Origin: Chryseobacterium sp. 7
GTDB lineage: Bacteria > Bacteroidota > Bacteroidia > Flavobacteriales > Weeksellaceae
Assembly: GCF_003663845.1 (NCBI RefSeq)
Contig: NZ_RCCA01000001.1
Span: 992,001 to 1,056,000 of the forward strand
Direction of reading: 5' to 3'
Length of the DNA: 64,000 bases
The translations under genes were made by a program, and so were the position numbers. The notes under the pieces were generated by a model. That model had not been told where the DNA came from, made no database searches, and saw nothing but the letters and a program-made list of their open reading frames with translations. How positions within the stretch are numbered: the stretch's first letter is position 1; each line of letters starts with the position of its first letter. This document shows, piece after piece, positions 51,695 to 60,682 of this stretch.

Positions 51695-52849
51695 TTATTT
51701 TCTGTTTTCGATAGATACAAAGTCTTTATTTTCAGGACCTGTATAATTGGCACTTGGGCGGATAATTTTCCCATCCTGTCTTTGTTCGATAATGTGAGCG
51801 CTCCATCCGGTAACTCTTGAAATAACAAATAATGGAGTGAACATCAAGGTAGGAACTCCCATCAGGTGGTAAGATACTGCGGAGAACCAGTCCAGATTAG
51901 GGAACATTTTCTTTTCTTCCCACATGACAGTCTCCAGCCTTTCAGCGATATTGTACAGCAGCATATCTCCTGCTTCTTCGGAAAGTTCTTTGGCTACTTT
52001 TTTTATGACTACGTTTCTTGGATCCGATATGGTGTAAACGGGATGCCCGAATCCAATAATAACTTCTTTGCTGGCAATACGTTTTCTAATATCTTCTTCT
52101 GCCTCATCAGGAGAATTGTAACGGCTTTGTATTTCAAAAGCCACTTCATTGGCTCCTCCATGTTTTGGACCTCTCAAAGCTCCGATAGCTCCTGTGATAC
52201 AGGAATAAAAGTCTGATGAGGTTCCGGCAATAACACGAGCAGTGAATGTAGATGCATTGAATTCATGCTCAGCATACAGATTAAGAGATATTTCCATTGC
52301 TTTTACCCATGAATCAGGAGCTTTTTTACCATGTAAAAGATGAAGAAAATGCCCGCCGATAGTATCATCATCCGTCTCTACATTAATTTCTTTGCCATTA
52401 TGTGTATAGTGATACCAGTATAAAAGTCCGGAACTGAATGATGCCAGTAATTTGTCTGCAATATCTCTTGCCCCAGCCACATTGTGATCGTCTTTTTCAG
52501 GCTGGATGCTTCCAATTGCTGAAACCATAGAACGCATCACGTCCATTGGATGTGCCGCTGCCGGAATACTTTTTAAGATATTTCTTACAGAGTGGGGTAG
52601 CCCTCTCAATGATTTTAATTTTGCTTTATAATTTTTTAATTGAGCTTCAGTAGGCAGCTGACCATAAATCAACAGGTAGGCTACTTCTTCGAATTGTGCT
52701 CTTTCTGCAAGATCCAGAATATCATAACCTCTGTAATGAAGATCATTTCCGCTTTTTCCTACACTGCAAAGAGCGGTATTACCTGCTGTTACCCCGGAAA
52801 GTGCTACACTTTTTTTAGGTTTAAATGTTGGTTCGCTATTCGTTGACAT
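51695..52849 (-). CDS. prpC: 2-methylcitrate synthase PrpC
   Basis: 384 aa. Citrate-synthase fold with [51 protein letters not shown] and [16 protein letters not shown] (catalytic His and Asp nearby). The short N-terminus and prpB/prpD neighbours make it the propionyl-CoA-using form. It overlaps prpB by 14 bases, so translation is coupled. Confidence 0.93.
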   Translation of the reverse strand: MSTNSEPTFKPKKSVALSGVTAGNTALCSVGKSGNDLHYRGYDILDLAERAQFEEVAYLLIYGQLPTEAQLKNYKAKLKSLRGLPHSVRNILKSIPAAAHPMDVMRSMVSAIGSIQPEKDDHNVAGARDIADKLLASFSSGLLYWYHYTHNGKEINVETDDDTIGGHFLHLLHGKKAPDSWVKAMEISLNLYAEHEFNASTFTARVIAGTSSDFYSCITGAIGALRGPKHGGANEVAFEIQSRYNSPDEAEEDIRKRIASKEVIIGFGHPVYTISDPRNVVIKKVAKELSEEAGDMLLYNIAERLETVMWEEKKMFPNLDWFSAVSYHLMGVPTLMFTPLFVISRVTGWSAHIIEQRQDGKIIRPSANYTGPENKDFVSIENRK

Positions 52850-53744
52850 GAGTATTTTGTTTAAAAAGGTTATCTAATTTTTGTTCATAATCATAGTAGC
52901 CAATGCTTTGATAGAGCTCTTCTCTGGTCTGCATCGTATCCAGTACATGAGCTTGCGTTCCATCCTGGCGGATATGCAGGTAGACATTCTGCGCCGCTTT
53001 ATTGGCTGCTCTGAATGCAGAAAGAGGGTAGAGGATAAGTCCCACACCTGCATTTTTTAATTCTTCTACAGTGTACATTTTAATCATCCCAAACTCAGTG
53101 ATATTGGCGAGTACCGGAATTCCTGCCGCGTCAACGAATTTTTGATAAAAGGTTAAGTCAGGAACTGCTTCGGCAAAAATGAAATCTGCTCCGGCTTCTT
53201 TATAAGCAACAGCTCTTTCTAAAGTTTTTTCAAGACCTTCATTCGCAAAAGCATCTGTTCTTGCTCCGATCACAAAATTTTCATCGGTACGGGCATCTGC
53301 TGCGGCCTTAAGTCTGTCTACCATTTCCTCTTTGCTTACGATTTCTTTTCCGGGACGGTGTCCACAACGTTTTGCGCCCACCTGATCTTCAATGTGAATA
53401 GCTGCTGCTCCGGCTTTAATCAATGATTTTATCGTTCGGGCAACATTGAAGGCAGAAGGTCCGAATCCTGTATCAATATCCACCAAAAGGGGCAAATCAC
53501 AAATATTAGTAATACGCTGAACATCTATGAGTACGTCATCCAGAGTAGTAATTCCAAGGTCAGGAATTCCTAAAGATCCCGCGGCAACACCTCCTCCTGA
53601 AAGATAAATAGCATTAAAACCAGCCTGCTGTGCCAATAATGCATGATTCGCATTGATGGCTCCCACAATCTGAAGGGGATTTTCTTTTTCCATGGCCTTC
53701 CGGAATTTTAATCCGGGTGACTTCCAGTTTTCATTTTTGATCAT
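52836..53744 (-). CDS. prpB: 2-methylisocitrate lyase PrpB
   Basis: 302 aa from ATG 53744 ([18 protein letters not shown]), preferred over the earlier in-frame start because conservation begins here. PEP mutase/ICL superfamily motifs: [30 protein letters not shown], the active-site [12 protein letters not shown] (KKCGH type) and IGARTDAF. It splits 2-methylisocitrate into pyruvate and succinate. First gene of the long operon; 450 bases of leader separate it from the B12 riboswitch. Confidence 0.94.
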   Translation of the reverse strand: MIKNENWKSPGLKFRKAMEKENPLQIVGAINANHALLAQQAGFNAIYLSGGGVAAGSLGIPDLGITTLDDVLIDVQRITNICDLPLLVDIDTGFGPSAFNVARTIKSLIKAGAAAIHIEDQVGAKRCGHRPGKEIVSKEEMVDRLKAAADARTDENFVIGARTDAFANEGLEKTLERAVAYKEAGADFIFAEAVPDLTFYQKFVDAAGIPVLANITEFGMIKMYTVEELKNAGVGLILYPLSAFRAANKAAQNVYLHIRQDGTQAHVLDTMQTREELYQSIGYYDYEQKLDNLFKQNTHVNE

Positions 53745-54194
53745 TTTAATATGTATTGTTGAGTTGAAGTTTGTTTGTCTGTGAAGAAGCATAAGATCTG
53801 TAATGTTTTAGCTTTTGAGTAAAAAAGAAAAGATGGGAGAGAAGCTGAGAAATCTTACAATTGTCCAGATATCTGGAATTTTGGAAAACTCTGATTGTCC
53901 AGACCTGTAAAATAAGCCTGTGTTGATTCCATGAATAATTAAGATTGCTTTGGTACACCATTACTTTTTACATTGATTAAATCTTATAAAAAGTTCTCAG
54001 TAAACTTCGCGGTGCTTTATGAAGAAAGAAAATTACGGAAAGGGTATACGACTGAGCTACAGAATTATGAGCAGCACTAATGTATACTCATATTCATCTC
54101 AAAAAATAAATAGACTGATAAAAAAGTTATCACACTATATCCATATCGTATCATACCTGACTGTAAGCTTCAAATCGCGAAAGCATCGTCAATA
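53745..54194. other. prpB upstream region, no gene
   Basis: 450 bases without a credible ORF; the frame at 53746-53961 looks non-protein-like. It contains the 14-bp palindrome at 53864 and a weak AT-rich hairpin with a T-run on the minus strand (about 54100-54130; TGATAA / TTATCA) that might be a riboswitch-controlled terminator. Confidence 0.5.
53864..53903. promoter_or_regulatory. palindrome and direct repeat upstream of prpB
   Basis: TCCAGATATCTGGA (53864-53877) is a perfect 14-bp palindrome. Its half ATTGTCCAGA (53860-53869) recurs at 53894-53903, 34 bases away, i.e. on the same helix face over about three turns. A likely repressor site, regulator unknown. Confidence 0.6.
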
Positions 54195-54365
54195 CGAAAT
54201 AGGCAGGTCTCCTGACTTGTAACGGTTTTTATCATCCTTCCCATATAAAAAATATACAGTGGATATCAATGGATAAAAACTTTTATGTGTTACTTACAGT
54301 TGCGCGACAGTTCGTGATTTTCACACGATTCCCTTTTAATACACAGCTAAGTGTAACCAGTTTCG
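54195..54365 (-). ncRNA. cobalamin (B12) riboswitch
   Basis: On the minus strand all conserved blocks appear in order: AAAAGGGAATCGTGTGAAAATC, CGCGCAACTGTAAG, CCACTG then TATGGGAAGG, and AAGTCAGGAGACCTGCC, with outer stem CGAAA (54361-54365) and TTTCG (54195-54199). The next gene in this orientation is prpB, 450 bases downstream. B12 binding usually turns expression off. Confidence 0.9.
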
Positions 54366-54399
54366 GTTGATAAAGAAGGTTTTAAGAACTCCTTGGTGG

Positions 54400-54407
54400 T
54401 AAATATA
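54400..54407 (-). promoter_or_regulatory. weak promoter box ahead of the riboswitch
   Basis: TATATTTA on the minus strand, one base off TAnnTTTG, about 35 bases upstream of the riboswitch. Confidence 0.4.
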
Positions 54408-54568
54408 GGGTTTTTATAATAATGAAAAAGATATTTTATGTAATCAATAGTTTTTTTAATGTAATCTATTGAAAATGCTTGAGTTGTGATGTGTGTTTTA
54501 GAAGAAAAACGGATGGTTTATGTTGTTAAATTAATATAAAAGATACCCGGAAAATTAAAGATAGTTAA

Positions 54569-54576
54569 TAAATTTG
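54569..54576 (+). promoter_or_regulatory. promoter box for the 54625 gene
   Basis: TAAATTTG fits TAnnTTTG, 48 bases before the ATG. Confidence 0.5.
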
Positions 54577-54624
54577 CTATTCTTCTTTCATTTTATAAAT
54601 TTTATTAGTCATATATAGTAGATC

Positions 54625-55191
54625 ATGGTAGACATTGCAGAATTTAAACAAAACTTGGGCCTGAGTGAAATTCCGGTAGAGCTTGAAAAGCTAATCTATT
54701 TCCAGAATACTATTTCCTCGTTTGAAAACTATTCACAAGGTTTTGGTGTTTTAATTGATAATAAATCCGGATTGAAAAGCTGGAGTGATGACGAAAATTT
54801 TTTGAATAGCATGCTGCCTTTTGCTCAGGCCAATGGTTCAGGTTCATTCTATGCCATCTGGAATAATGGAACGGATCAGCCTTTACATAAAATGCCTGTT
54901 GTAGTTTTTGGAGATGAAGGAGGTGTTCATATTATTGCTGAAAATATTGTACAGCTTTTACATTTACTCACTTTTGACACTGAAATTTCAGTAGATTTCG
55001 ATGAGGCTTATTTTTATAAAGACGAAGACGATTATGAAGAGAATGAAGGTTTAAACGAATATTTGACTTGGATGAAAGGAGATTATGGTTTAAATAGAAT
55101 TGAAGAACCTGATTTACTGATTAAAAATGCTCAGGCTCAATATAAAGAAAGTTTTGATCAGTGGTTTGGGCAATACTTTACAGATAATTAA
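54625..55191 (+). CDS. acidic hypothetical protein, possibly SUKH/SMI1-KNR4-like
   Basis: 188 aa, strongly acidic (YKDEDDYEENEG), soluble. The central FYAIWNNGTDQPLHKMPVVVFGDEGGVHIIAENI with LVQ-like helix after it recalls the SUKH (SMI1/KNR4) fold found in toxin-immunity proteins, but I am not certain. It is read divergently from the riboswitch and ends near the tRNA relics. No operon partner. Confidence 0.6.
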   Translation: MVDIAEFKQNLGLSEIPVELEKLIYFQNTISSFENYSQGFGVLIDNKSGLKSWSDDENFLNSMLPFAQANGSGSFYAIWNNGTDQPLHKMPVVVFGDEGGVHIIAENIVQLLHLLTFDTEISVDFDEAYFYKDEDDYEENEGLNEYLTWMKGDYGLNRIEEPDLLIKNAQAQYKESFDQWFGQYFTDN

Positions 55192-55257
55192 TCTTGTATT
55201 AATAGCTTCTCTACATAAGATTTTTATTTTTGATCAAAGAAAACCATGGAAAACAAA

Positions 55258-55286
55258 AAAGACTCACTGTTACCAGTAAGTCTTTA
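55258..55286 (-). terminator. tRNA-Arg-type terminator, copy next to the tRNA relic
   Basis: Stem AAGACTCACTG / CAGTAAGTCTT with loop TTAC, same as 10722-10748. T-run on the minus strand. Confidence 0.7.
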
Positions 55287-55288
55287 AG

Positions 55289-55643
<355 letters not shown>

Positions 55644-55645
55644 TG

Positions 55646-55719
55646 TGAGCGCGAAAGGATTCGAACCTTTGACCGTCTGCTTAGAAGGCAGATGCTCTAT
55701 CCAGCTGAGCTACGCACCC
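55646..55719 (-). tRNA. tRNA-Arg(TCT), second copy
   Basis: Identical over 74 nt to the gene at 30771-30844, with the same acceptor, D, anticodon (CTTCTAA) and T arms. Third gene of the Ser-Pro-Arg unit. Confidence 0.95.
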
Positions 55720-55751
55720 ATTAAATAGTTTTGAGAAAACTACTAAAACAG

Positions 55752-55826
55752 TCGGGGCGGCAGGATTCGAACCTGCGACCTCCTGGTCCCAAACCAGGCG
55801 CGATGACCGGACTACGCTACGCCCCG
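55752..55826 (-). tRNA. tRNA-Pro(TGG), second copy
   Basis: Identical over 75 nt to 30877-30951. The 32-base spacer to tRNA-Arg also matches except for one base. Confidence 0.95.
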
Positions 55827-55841
55827 AATATATAAGAAGAG

Positions 55842-55926
55842 CGGAGGGTAAGGGATTCGAACCCTTGCGACACTTTCGCGTCGACAGTTTAGCAAACTGC
55901 TCCGTTAACCACTCCGGCAACCCTCC
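55842..55926 (-). tRNA. tRNA-Ser(GCT)
   Basis: 85 nt with a long variable arm. Acceptor GGAGGGT/ACCCTCC, anticodon loop TTTGCTAAA (GCT), T-arm AAGGGTTCGAATCCCTT. First gene of the tRNA unit. Confidence 0.95.
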
Positions 55927-55970
55927 TTTTTTTTTATTTTTTAATGATCGTTGTTCCGTTATTGCGAGTG

Positions 55971-56002
55971 CAAATATAGAACAGATTTCTTTATTTACCA
56001 AA
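55971..56002 (-). promoter_or_regulatory. promoter of the tRNA-Ser/Pro/Arg unit
   Basis: On the minus strand TTTG (about 55999-56002), 20 bases, then TATATTTG (55971-55978). Close to consensus. Confidence 0.7.
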
Positions 56003-56024
56003 TAAAATTCAAGAAAATTTTGCG

Positions 56025-56032
56025 TATTTTTG
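56025..56032 (+). promoter_or_regulatory. amidase promoter box
   Basis: TATTTTTG, 29 bases before the ATG at 56062, divergent from the tRNA promoter. Confidence 0.6.
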
Positions 56033-56061
56033 AGCTAATAAATCATCCAAAAACCAAACTG

Positions 56062-57087
56062 ATGCGTAAGACATTATATATCATCGGATTAAGCACTTTT
56101 GTTTTTTCATGTACTTCCCAGCAAAATGTGAAAAAAAATACTTACAAACCGAAAACCCCAATAACACAGGCCAAACCGACGGTTCAACCTACCACTCCGG
56201 TAGCTCCAAAACCAAAAGTTGTATCTGATCATGGAGTAGACTTTTTTACTACTAATATAGCAGACCCAACAAAAAATGATAATACGGCAAGTTATGGTTC
56301 TATTGTGGCGGCAAAACCAGCTGGATATAAAGTGGTGAAAACTTATTTCCCTGCAGTTGCCCAGAATTTCAGACAACGTTACCTAATATTACATTATACG
56401 GCACTTCCGGACGATAAATCAATTACCGTTCTTACCCAACAGGCTGTGAGTGCCCATTATCTGGTAAATAATACAGGAGGTAATGAGATTTATCAACTAG
56501 TAGATGAAAACAAACGTGCCTACCACGCAGGGGTAAGTGCATGGAGAAATGATAAAAATCTTAACGATACTTCCATCGGTATTGAAATTGTCAATATGGG
56601 GTATACCACGGATGCTGCGGGTAATAGAACATTTGCTCCTTTTAGTGATGAGCAGGTGAAAAAAGTAGCCGCTTTGGTTAAAGATATTGTAACAAGATAT
56701 CAGATACAGCCTACCAACGTATTGGCACATTCAGATATTGCTCCTACAAGAAAGCAGGATCCTGGGCCAATGTTCCCATGGAAAAAGCTTTATGACGAAT
56801 ACCAGGTAGGAATGTGGTATGACGAAGCGGCTAAGCAGACTTATCTAGAGGCAGCGCAGGCAGACATTACAGCAAGATATAACGATACAAGCTTTATTTT
56901 CCTTATCCAGACTGCATTGCAGAAATTCGGTTACGGGATGGATCTGAGCGGGAAATGGGATGATGCTACCAAGAAAACCATTGAAGCATTCCAGTACCAC
57001 TTCCGTCCACAAAATTATGACGGAATTATGGATGGCGAAACATGGGCAATATTGCAAGCTTTGAATCAAAAATATCCAACAAAATAA
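56062..57087 (+). CDS. N-acetylmuramoyl-L-alanine amidase lipoprotein with peptidoglycan-binding domain
   Basis: 341 aa from ATG 56062 (MRKTLYIIGLSTFVFSC, lipobox with Cys17); the frame extends upstream through the promoter and was trimmed. A Pro/Thr/Lys-rich linker precedes an Amidase_2 domain: RYLILHYTALPDDKS (Zn His), YHAGVSAWR, SIGIEIVNMG and LAHSDIAPTRKQDPGPMFPW (Zn His and Asp). A peptidoglycan-binding helical domain is at the end (ALQKFGYGMDLSGKWD, TIEAFQYHF). AmpD/AmiD-like outer-membrane enzyme that cuts the amide bond of cell-wall fragments. Confidence 0.92.
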   Translation: MRKTLYIIGLSTFVFSCTSQQNVKKNTYKPKTPITQAKPTVQPTTPVAPKPKVVSDHGVDFFTTNIADPTKNDNTASYGSIVAAKPAGYKVVKTYFPAVAQNFRQRYLILHYTALPDDKSITVLTQQAVSAHYLVNNTGGNEIYQLVDENKRAYHAGVSAWRNDKNLNDTSIGIEIVNMGYTTDAAGNRTFAPFSDEQVKKVAALVKDIVTRYQIQPTNVLAHSDIAPTRKQDPGPMFPWKKLYDEYQVGMWYDEAAKQTYLEAAQADITARYNDTSFIFLIQTALQKFGYGMDLSGKWDDATKKTIEAFQYHFRPQNYDGIMDGETWAILQALNQKYPTK

Positions 57088-57099
57088 TTCAAATTAAAG

Positions 57100-57121
57100 C
57101 GCATCGGTTAGATGCGTTTTT
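57100..57121 (+). terminator. terminator after the amidase gene
   Basis: Stem CGCATC / GATGCG, loop GGTTA, T-run. Confidence 0.75.
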
Positions 57122-57159
57122 GCTATCTTTAAACGATCAAAAACAGTAAAATATCTGTA

Positions 57160-58560
57160 ATGGAAAATTTCAGAAAAGAAAGTGATTTATTAGGCGAACT
57201 GAATGTGCCTTTAGATGCTTATTATGGGGTTCAGACACAAAGAGCTATCGACAATTTTAAAATTTCAGGACAGCTTTTGTCTTCATATCCGGATTTCATA
57301 AAAGGATTGGCGTTTGTAAAAAAAGCAGCGGCCAAAACCAATTATGAACTAGGACTTCTAGACGAAAACCTGTATTTTAAAATAGCAGAAGCGTGTGATG
57401 AAATTGTAGAAGGGAAATATCATGACCAGTTTCCGGTAGATATGATTCAGGGGGGAGCAGGAACTTCCATCAACATGAATGCGAACGAAGTGATCGCCAA
57501 TATCGTATTGGAAAAATTAGGAAAAAATAAAGGAGAATACGAATTCTGTTCACCTAATGATCATATCAACCTTTCACAGTCTACCAATGATGCTTATCCT
57601 ACAGCAATCAAAATGGGATTGCTTCAGATGAATATCGGACTGGTAGAAAAACTGGAAAGAATTATCACCGCTTTCCGTGCAAAAGGACAGGAGTTTCATG
57701 ACGTAATCAAAATGGGACGTACACAGCTTCAGGATGCTGTTCCAATGACTTTGGGACAGGAGTTTGAAGCGTATGCCGCTACGTTGGAAGAGGATATCTC
57801 CAAACTGAATAACAATGCAAACCTTTTTGTAGAAGTGAACATGGGTGCAACCGCTATTGGAACAGGATTAAATGCTCCGGTAGGGTATGCCACTCTTTGT
57901 GCTAAAAACTTAGCTCAGATTACAGGATTCCCGATTGTTTCCGCACCAGATTTGGTAGAAGCAACTCCAGATACAGGATCTTATGTAATTTACTCTTCAG
58001 CTACAAAACGTCTTGCCGTAAAATTATCCAAAATCTGTAACGACTTAAGATTACTTTCATCAGGCCCGAGAGCAGGTCTTTTTGAAATCAATCTTCCACC
58101 AATGCAGCCGGGATCTTCTATCATGCCAGGTAAGGTAAATCCGGTGATTCCGGAAGTGGTAAATCAGGTTTGTTTCAAAGTATTCGGAAATGATCTTACC
58201 GTGACTTTTGCTGCAGAAGCAGGACAGTTACAGCTGAATGTAATGGAACCGGTACTTTCCCATGCCATCATGGAAAATATCAACTTCCTTTGCAATGCTT
58301 TAGATACCCTTCGTGACAAATGTGTGGTAGGAATTACTGCCAATAAAGAAATTTGCCTGAATATGGTGAAGCACAGCATCGGTATTGTAACAGCGTTGAA
58401 CCCTTACATTGGGTACAAACAGTCTACACAGATTGCTAAAGAAGCATTGGAAACCGGAAAAAGCGTTTACAACCTTGTCCTTGAAAAAGGAATTCTTTCT
58501 CAGGAGAAACTGGACGAAATTCTTGATCCGAAAAACATGCTGAAACCGCATAACAAATAA
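57160..58560 (+). CDS. aspA: aspartate ammonia-lyase
   Basis: 466 aa. Fumarase/aspartase superfamily: GVQTQRAIDNFKISG, GGAGTSINMNANEVIAN, SPNDHINLSQSTNDAYPTAI and the signature GSSIMPGKVNPVIPE. VIPE (rather than the fumarase variant) and GAGTS favour aspartase, which deaminates L-aspartate to fumarate. Soluble homotetramer. Full length. Confidence 0.93.
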   Translation: MENFRKESDLLGELNVPLDAYYGVQTQRAIDNFKISGQLLSSYPDFIKGLAFVKKAAAKTNYELGLLDENLYFKIAEACDEIVEGKYHDQFPVDMIQGGAGTSINMNANEVIANIVLEKLGKNKGEYEFCSPNDHINLSQSTNDAYPTAIKMGLLQMNIGLVEKLERIITAFRAKGQEFHDVIKMGRTQLQDAVPMTLGQEFEAYAATLEEDISKLNNNANLFVEVNMGATAIGTGLNAPVGYATLCAKNLAQITGFPIVSAPDLVEATPDTGSYVIYSSATKRLAVKLSKICNDLRLLSSGPRAGLFEINLPPMQPGSSIMPGKVNPVIPEVVNQVCFKVFGNDLTVTFAAEAGQLQLNVMEPVLSHAIMENINFLCNALDTLRDKCVVGITANKEICLNMVKHSIGIVTALNPYIGYKQSTQIAKEALETGKSVYNLVLEKGILSQEKLDEILDPKNMLKPHNK

Positions 58561-58650
58561 ATTCTATAAACGATCAACGATCAATGGTAATTAAATATCC
58601 TAAAAAGCTTCTTATCATTGATCATTGATCATTAATCATTTATAATTCCC

Positions 58651-59505
58651 GTGAGGTTTTTAATTATAATTCCTGCTCATAACGAAGAAGACAATCTCCC
58701 ATTTACTCTTGATTCTTTACAACAGCAAAGCAGCAAAGATTTTAAAGTAGTGGTGGTCAACGACGGGTCTACAGACAGAACATCTGAGATGATCAGGAAA
58801 TATACCGAAACTGATGTCCGTTTTGAAACAATCAACCTTCAGAAATCTGAGCATCAGCCAGGTTCCAAAGTGGTTCATGCCTTTAAAAATGGACTTCACA
58901 CTCAATCTTTGGATGAATTTGATATCATCTGTAAATTTGATGCTGATATCATCCTTCCGGAAAACTATCTGACAGCAGTAGAAAACGCTTTTGCCAATAA
59001 CCCCAAATATGGACTGGTAGGAGGACTCTTGTATATTGAAAAAGATGGAAGCTGGGTGTATGAAGGAAATTCTAATAAACATCATGTAAGAGGCCCTATG
59101 AAGGCTTACCGTAAAGAATGTTTCATTCAGATCGGTGGTTTAAGAGAAACATTGGGTTGGGATAATATTGACTCTATACTGTTGGAAAATCTGGGATGGA
59201 AGGAAGTTGTTCTTCCTGAGCTTCATGTAAAACTGATTAAAGTAAAAGGAGCTGATTACACCATACGACCTGCGGATTATTATGGAAGATATTTCTATTT
59301 CTTAGGACTGAACCGATTTCTGGCTTATATTGCCTCTTCAAAAGAAGCCATGAAAAGCAAATCTGTTTCATTTTTCTTCGATATCATTAAATCTTATGAA
59401 GATTGCAGATCAAAGAAACTGGAACTGAAAATTTCGAAAGAAGAACAGAAAGCCGTTAATGATCAGCGTTGGAGAATGTTGAAAAAGAAATGGCTGAAAA
59501 TGTAG
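58651..59505 (+). CDS. family 2 glycosyltransferase
   Basis: 284 aa starting with GTG (MRFLIIIPAHNEEDNLPFTL); no better start is in frame. GT-A fold: VVVNDGSTDRTSEMI and the DxD-like CKFDADIILPENY. The C-terminal half is charged with no membrane span. Acts on a nucleotide sugar for surface polysaccharide or lipid glycosylation. First of a small glycan block, 90 bases after aspA in an ATCATTGATC-rich spacer. Confidence 0.88.
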   Translation: MRFLIIIPAHNEEDNLPFTLDSLQQQSSKDFKVVVVNDGSTDRTSEMIRKYTETDVRFETINLQKSEHQPGSKVVHAFKNGLHTQSLDEFDIICKFDADIILPENYLTAVENAFANNPKYGLVGGLLYIEKDGSWVYEGNSNKHHVRGPMKAYRKECFIQIGGLRETLGWDNIDSILLENLGWKEVVLPELHVKLIKVKGADYTIRPADYYGRYFYFLGLNRFLAYIASSKEAMKSKSVSFFFDIIKSYEDCRSKKLELKISKEEQKAVNDQRWRMLKKKWLKM

Positions 59506-59565
59506 TAGGTAAATTAAATATTCATCAATAGAAACGGCTTTTTAACCCATTTAATAAAAAATAAA

Positions 59566-59583
59566 AATTCCACTGGCTTTAGC
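59566..59583. repeat. half-copy of the GGCTTTAGCC repeat
   Basis: ATTCCACTGGCTTTAGCCA resembles the inverted ends of the element at 4729-4896. It lies between the two glycosyltransferase genes. Confidence 0.45.
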
Positions 59584-59613
59584 CAAAAACTAAGATATAA
59601 CTTCCGCAAACCC

Positions 59614-60654
59614 GTGAAAAAAATAGCTTACATAGAAATAGACACTCATGCAGAAATTGCCCAGGCTTTCATGGATATTATGAAAGGTTCTCAGGATTTC
59701 TCGGTAGACTATTATTTTTCAAAAAGAATCAAAGATCAGATCAATCATAGCGATGAAGCTGTGTTTTTGTCAGACAGTTCTATGATTCTGGATCAGTTAA
59801 AGGGAAAAGGATATGATTTGGTGATTATAGGGACTGTACACCGTTATTTCAATACCTTTTTAGCGGTAACGAAAAAATACAATACAGCAATCATTACCCA
59901 TAATCTTAATTTCATAAAAGCTTCAAAGACGGATCTGATGAAAAGTATTTTCAAAGGAGACATTGTTTTCAGACTAAAACTGTGGCTGAAAGAAGGATTA
60001 TTTTATAAAACCAAAGTTTATCAGACCTCCAGGTCTCTTTTTGTACTGGATGAAGCACTGATTTCAGAGAGGTATAAGTTTTTGCCGTTGTTTTATACAA
60101 GAAATTTTGATAAAACAAAAAATGAGGGTCTTGTGGTGGTAATTCCTGGCGGTGTTTCGCAGAAAAGAAGAGATTATTATTATATTTTCGAAACTATTCA
60201 GAAACTCAATACAGATCAATCCTGTAAATTTGTATTTCTTGGAAAAGCAAGCGGGCAAGAGTTAAAACAACTTGAAAACCTGTCTGAAAAACTTCCTGAA
60301 AATATTGAAATCACCTATTTTTCTGACAGAGTTTCTTACAAAGAATTTGAAAAATGGATGCAGAAAGCAGATGTTTTATGGTGCCCGATTCAGCAGGATA
60401 CAGAGTTTTTCAGCATGAAAGAAACCTATGGACTGACTAAAATGACAGGAAACCTTGGTGATGCCATAGCATACGGGAAACTAGCTGTTTTTCCCAAGAA
60501 TTATCCTTCAAAAATTGACTTTATTATTCCTGAAAAAGAAAATGCTTTTGAACAGTTAATGGTTCTTTCGGAGACTCCGTTTGACTTATATGCAGCATAT
60601 GGAAGAAAAGAAGTCCAGAAAAAGCTGGAACAGTTTCTAATGAGTTTACTGTAG
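59614..60654 (+). CDS. GT-B type glycosyltransferase-like protein
   Basis: 346 aa starting at GTG 59614 (MKKIAYIEIDTHAEIAQAF). The N-terminal Rossmann-like half reads DLVIIGTVHRYFN; the second half has VVVIPGGVSQKRRDYYYIF, CKFVFLGKASGQEL and ADVLWCPIQQDTEFFSMKETYGLTK, where the Glu could be the GT4 donor ligand. Close to no single named family that I know; GT4-like is the best guess. Part of the polysaccharide block. Confidence 0.7.
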   Translation: MKKIAYIEIDTHAEIAQAFMDIMKGSQDFSVDYYFSKRIKDQINHSDEAVFLSDSSMILDQLKGKGYDLVIIGTVHRYFNTFLAVTKKYNTAIITHNLNFIKASKTDLMKSIFKGDIVFRLKLWLKEGLFYKTKVYQTSRSLFVLDEALISERYKFLPLFYTRNFDKTKNEGLVVVIPGGVSQKRRDYYYIFETIQKLNTDQSCKFVFLGKASGQELKQLENLSEKLPENIEITYFSDRVSYKEFEKWMQKADVLWCPIQQDTEFFSMKETYGLTKMTGNLGDAIAYGKLAVFPKNYPSKIDFIIPEKENAFEQLMVLSETPFDLYAAYGRKEVQKKLEQFLMSLL

Positions 60655-60682
60655 ATATATTCTCTTTTCCCGTAAAATCACC

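Noticed and set aside
53746..53961. 71-aa ORF ahead of prpB
   Set aside because: No protein-like pattern, covers the palindrome and leader region.
55681..56001. 106-aa ORF over the tRNA cluster
   Set aside because: Read through tRNA-Arg, -Pro and -Ser; typical tRNA-derived false protein.
58561..58650. ATCATTGATC tandem in the spacer before the glycosyltransferase gene
   Set aside because: Irregular low-complexity repeat, too short to assign a function.
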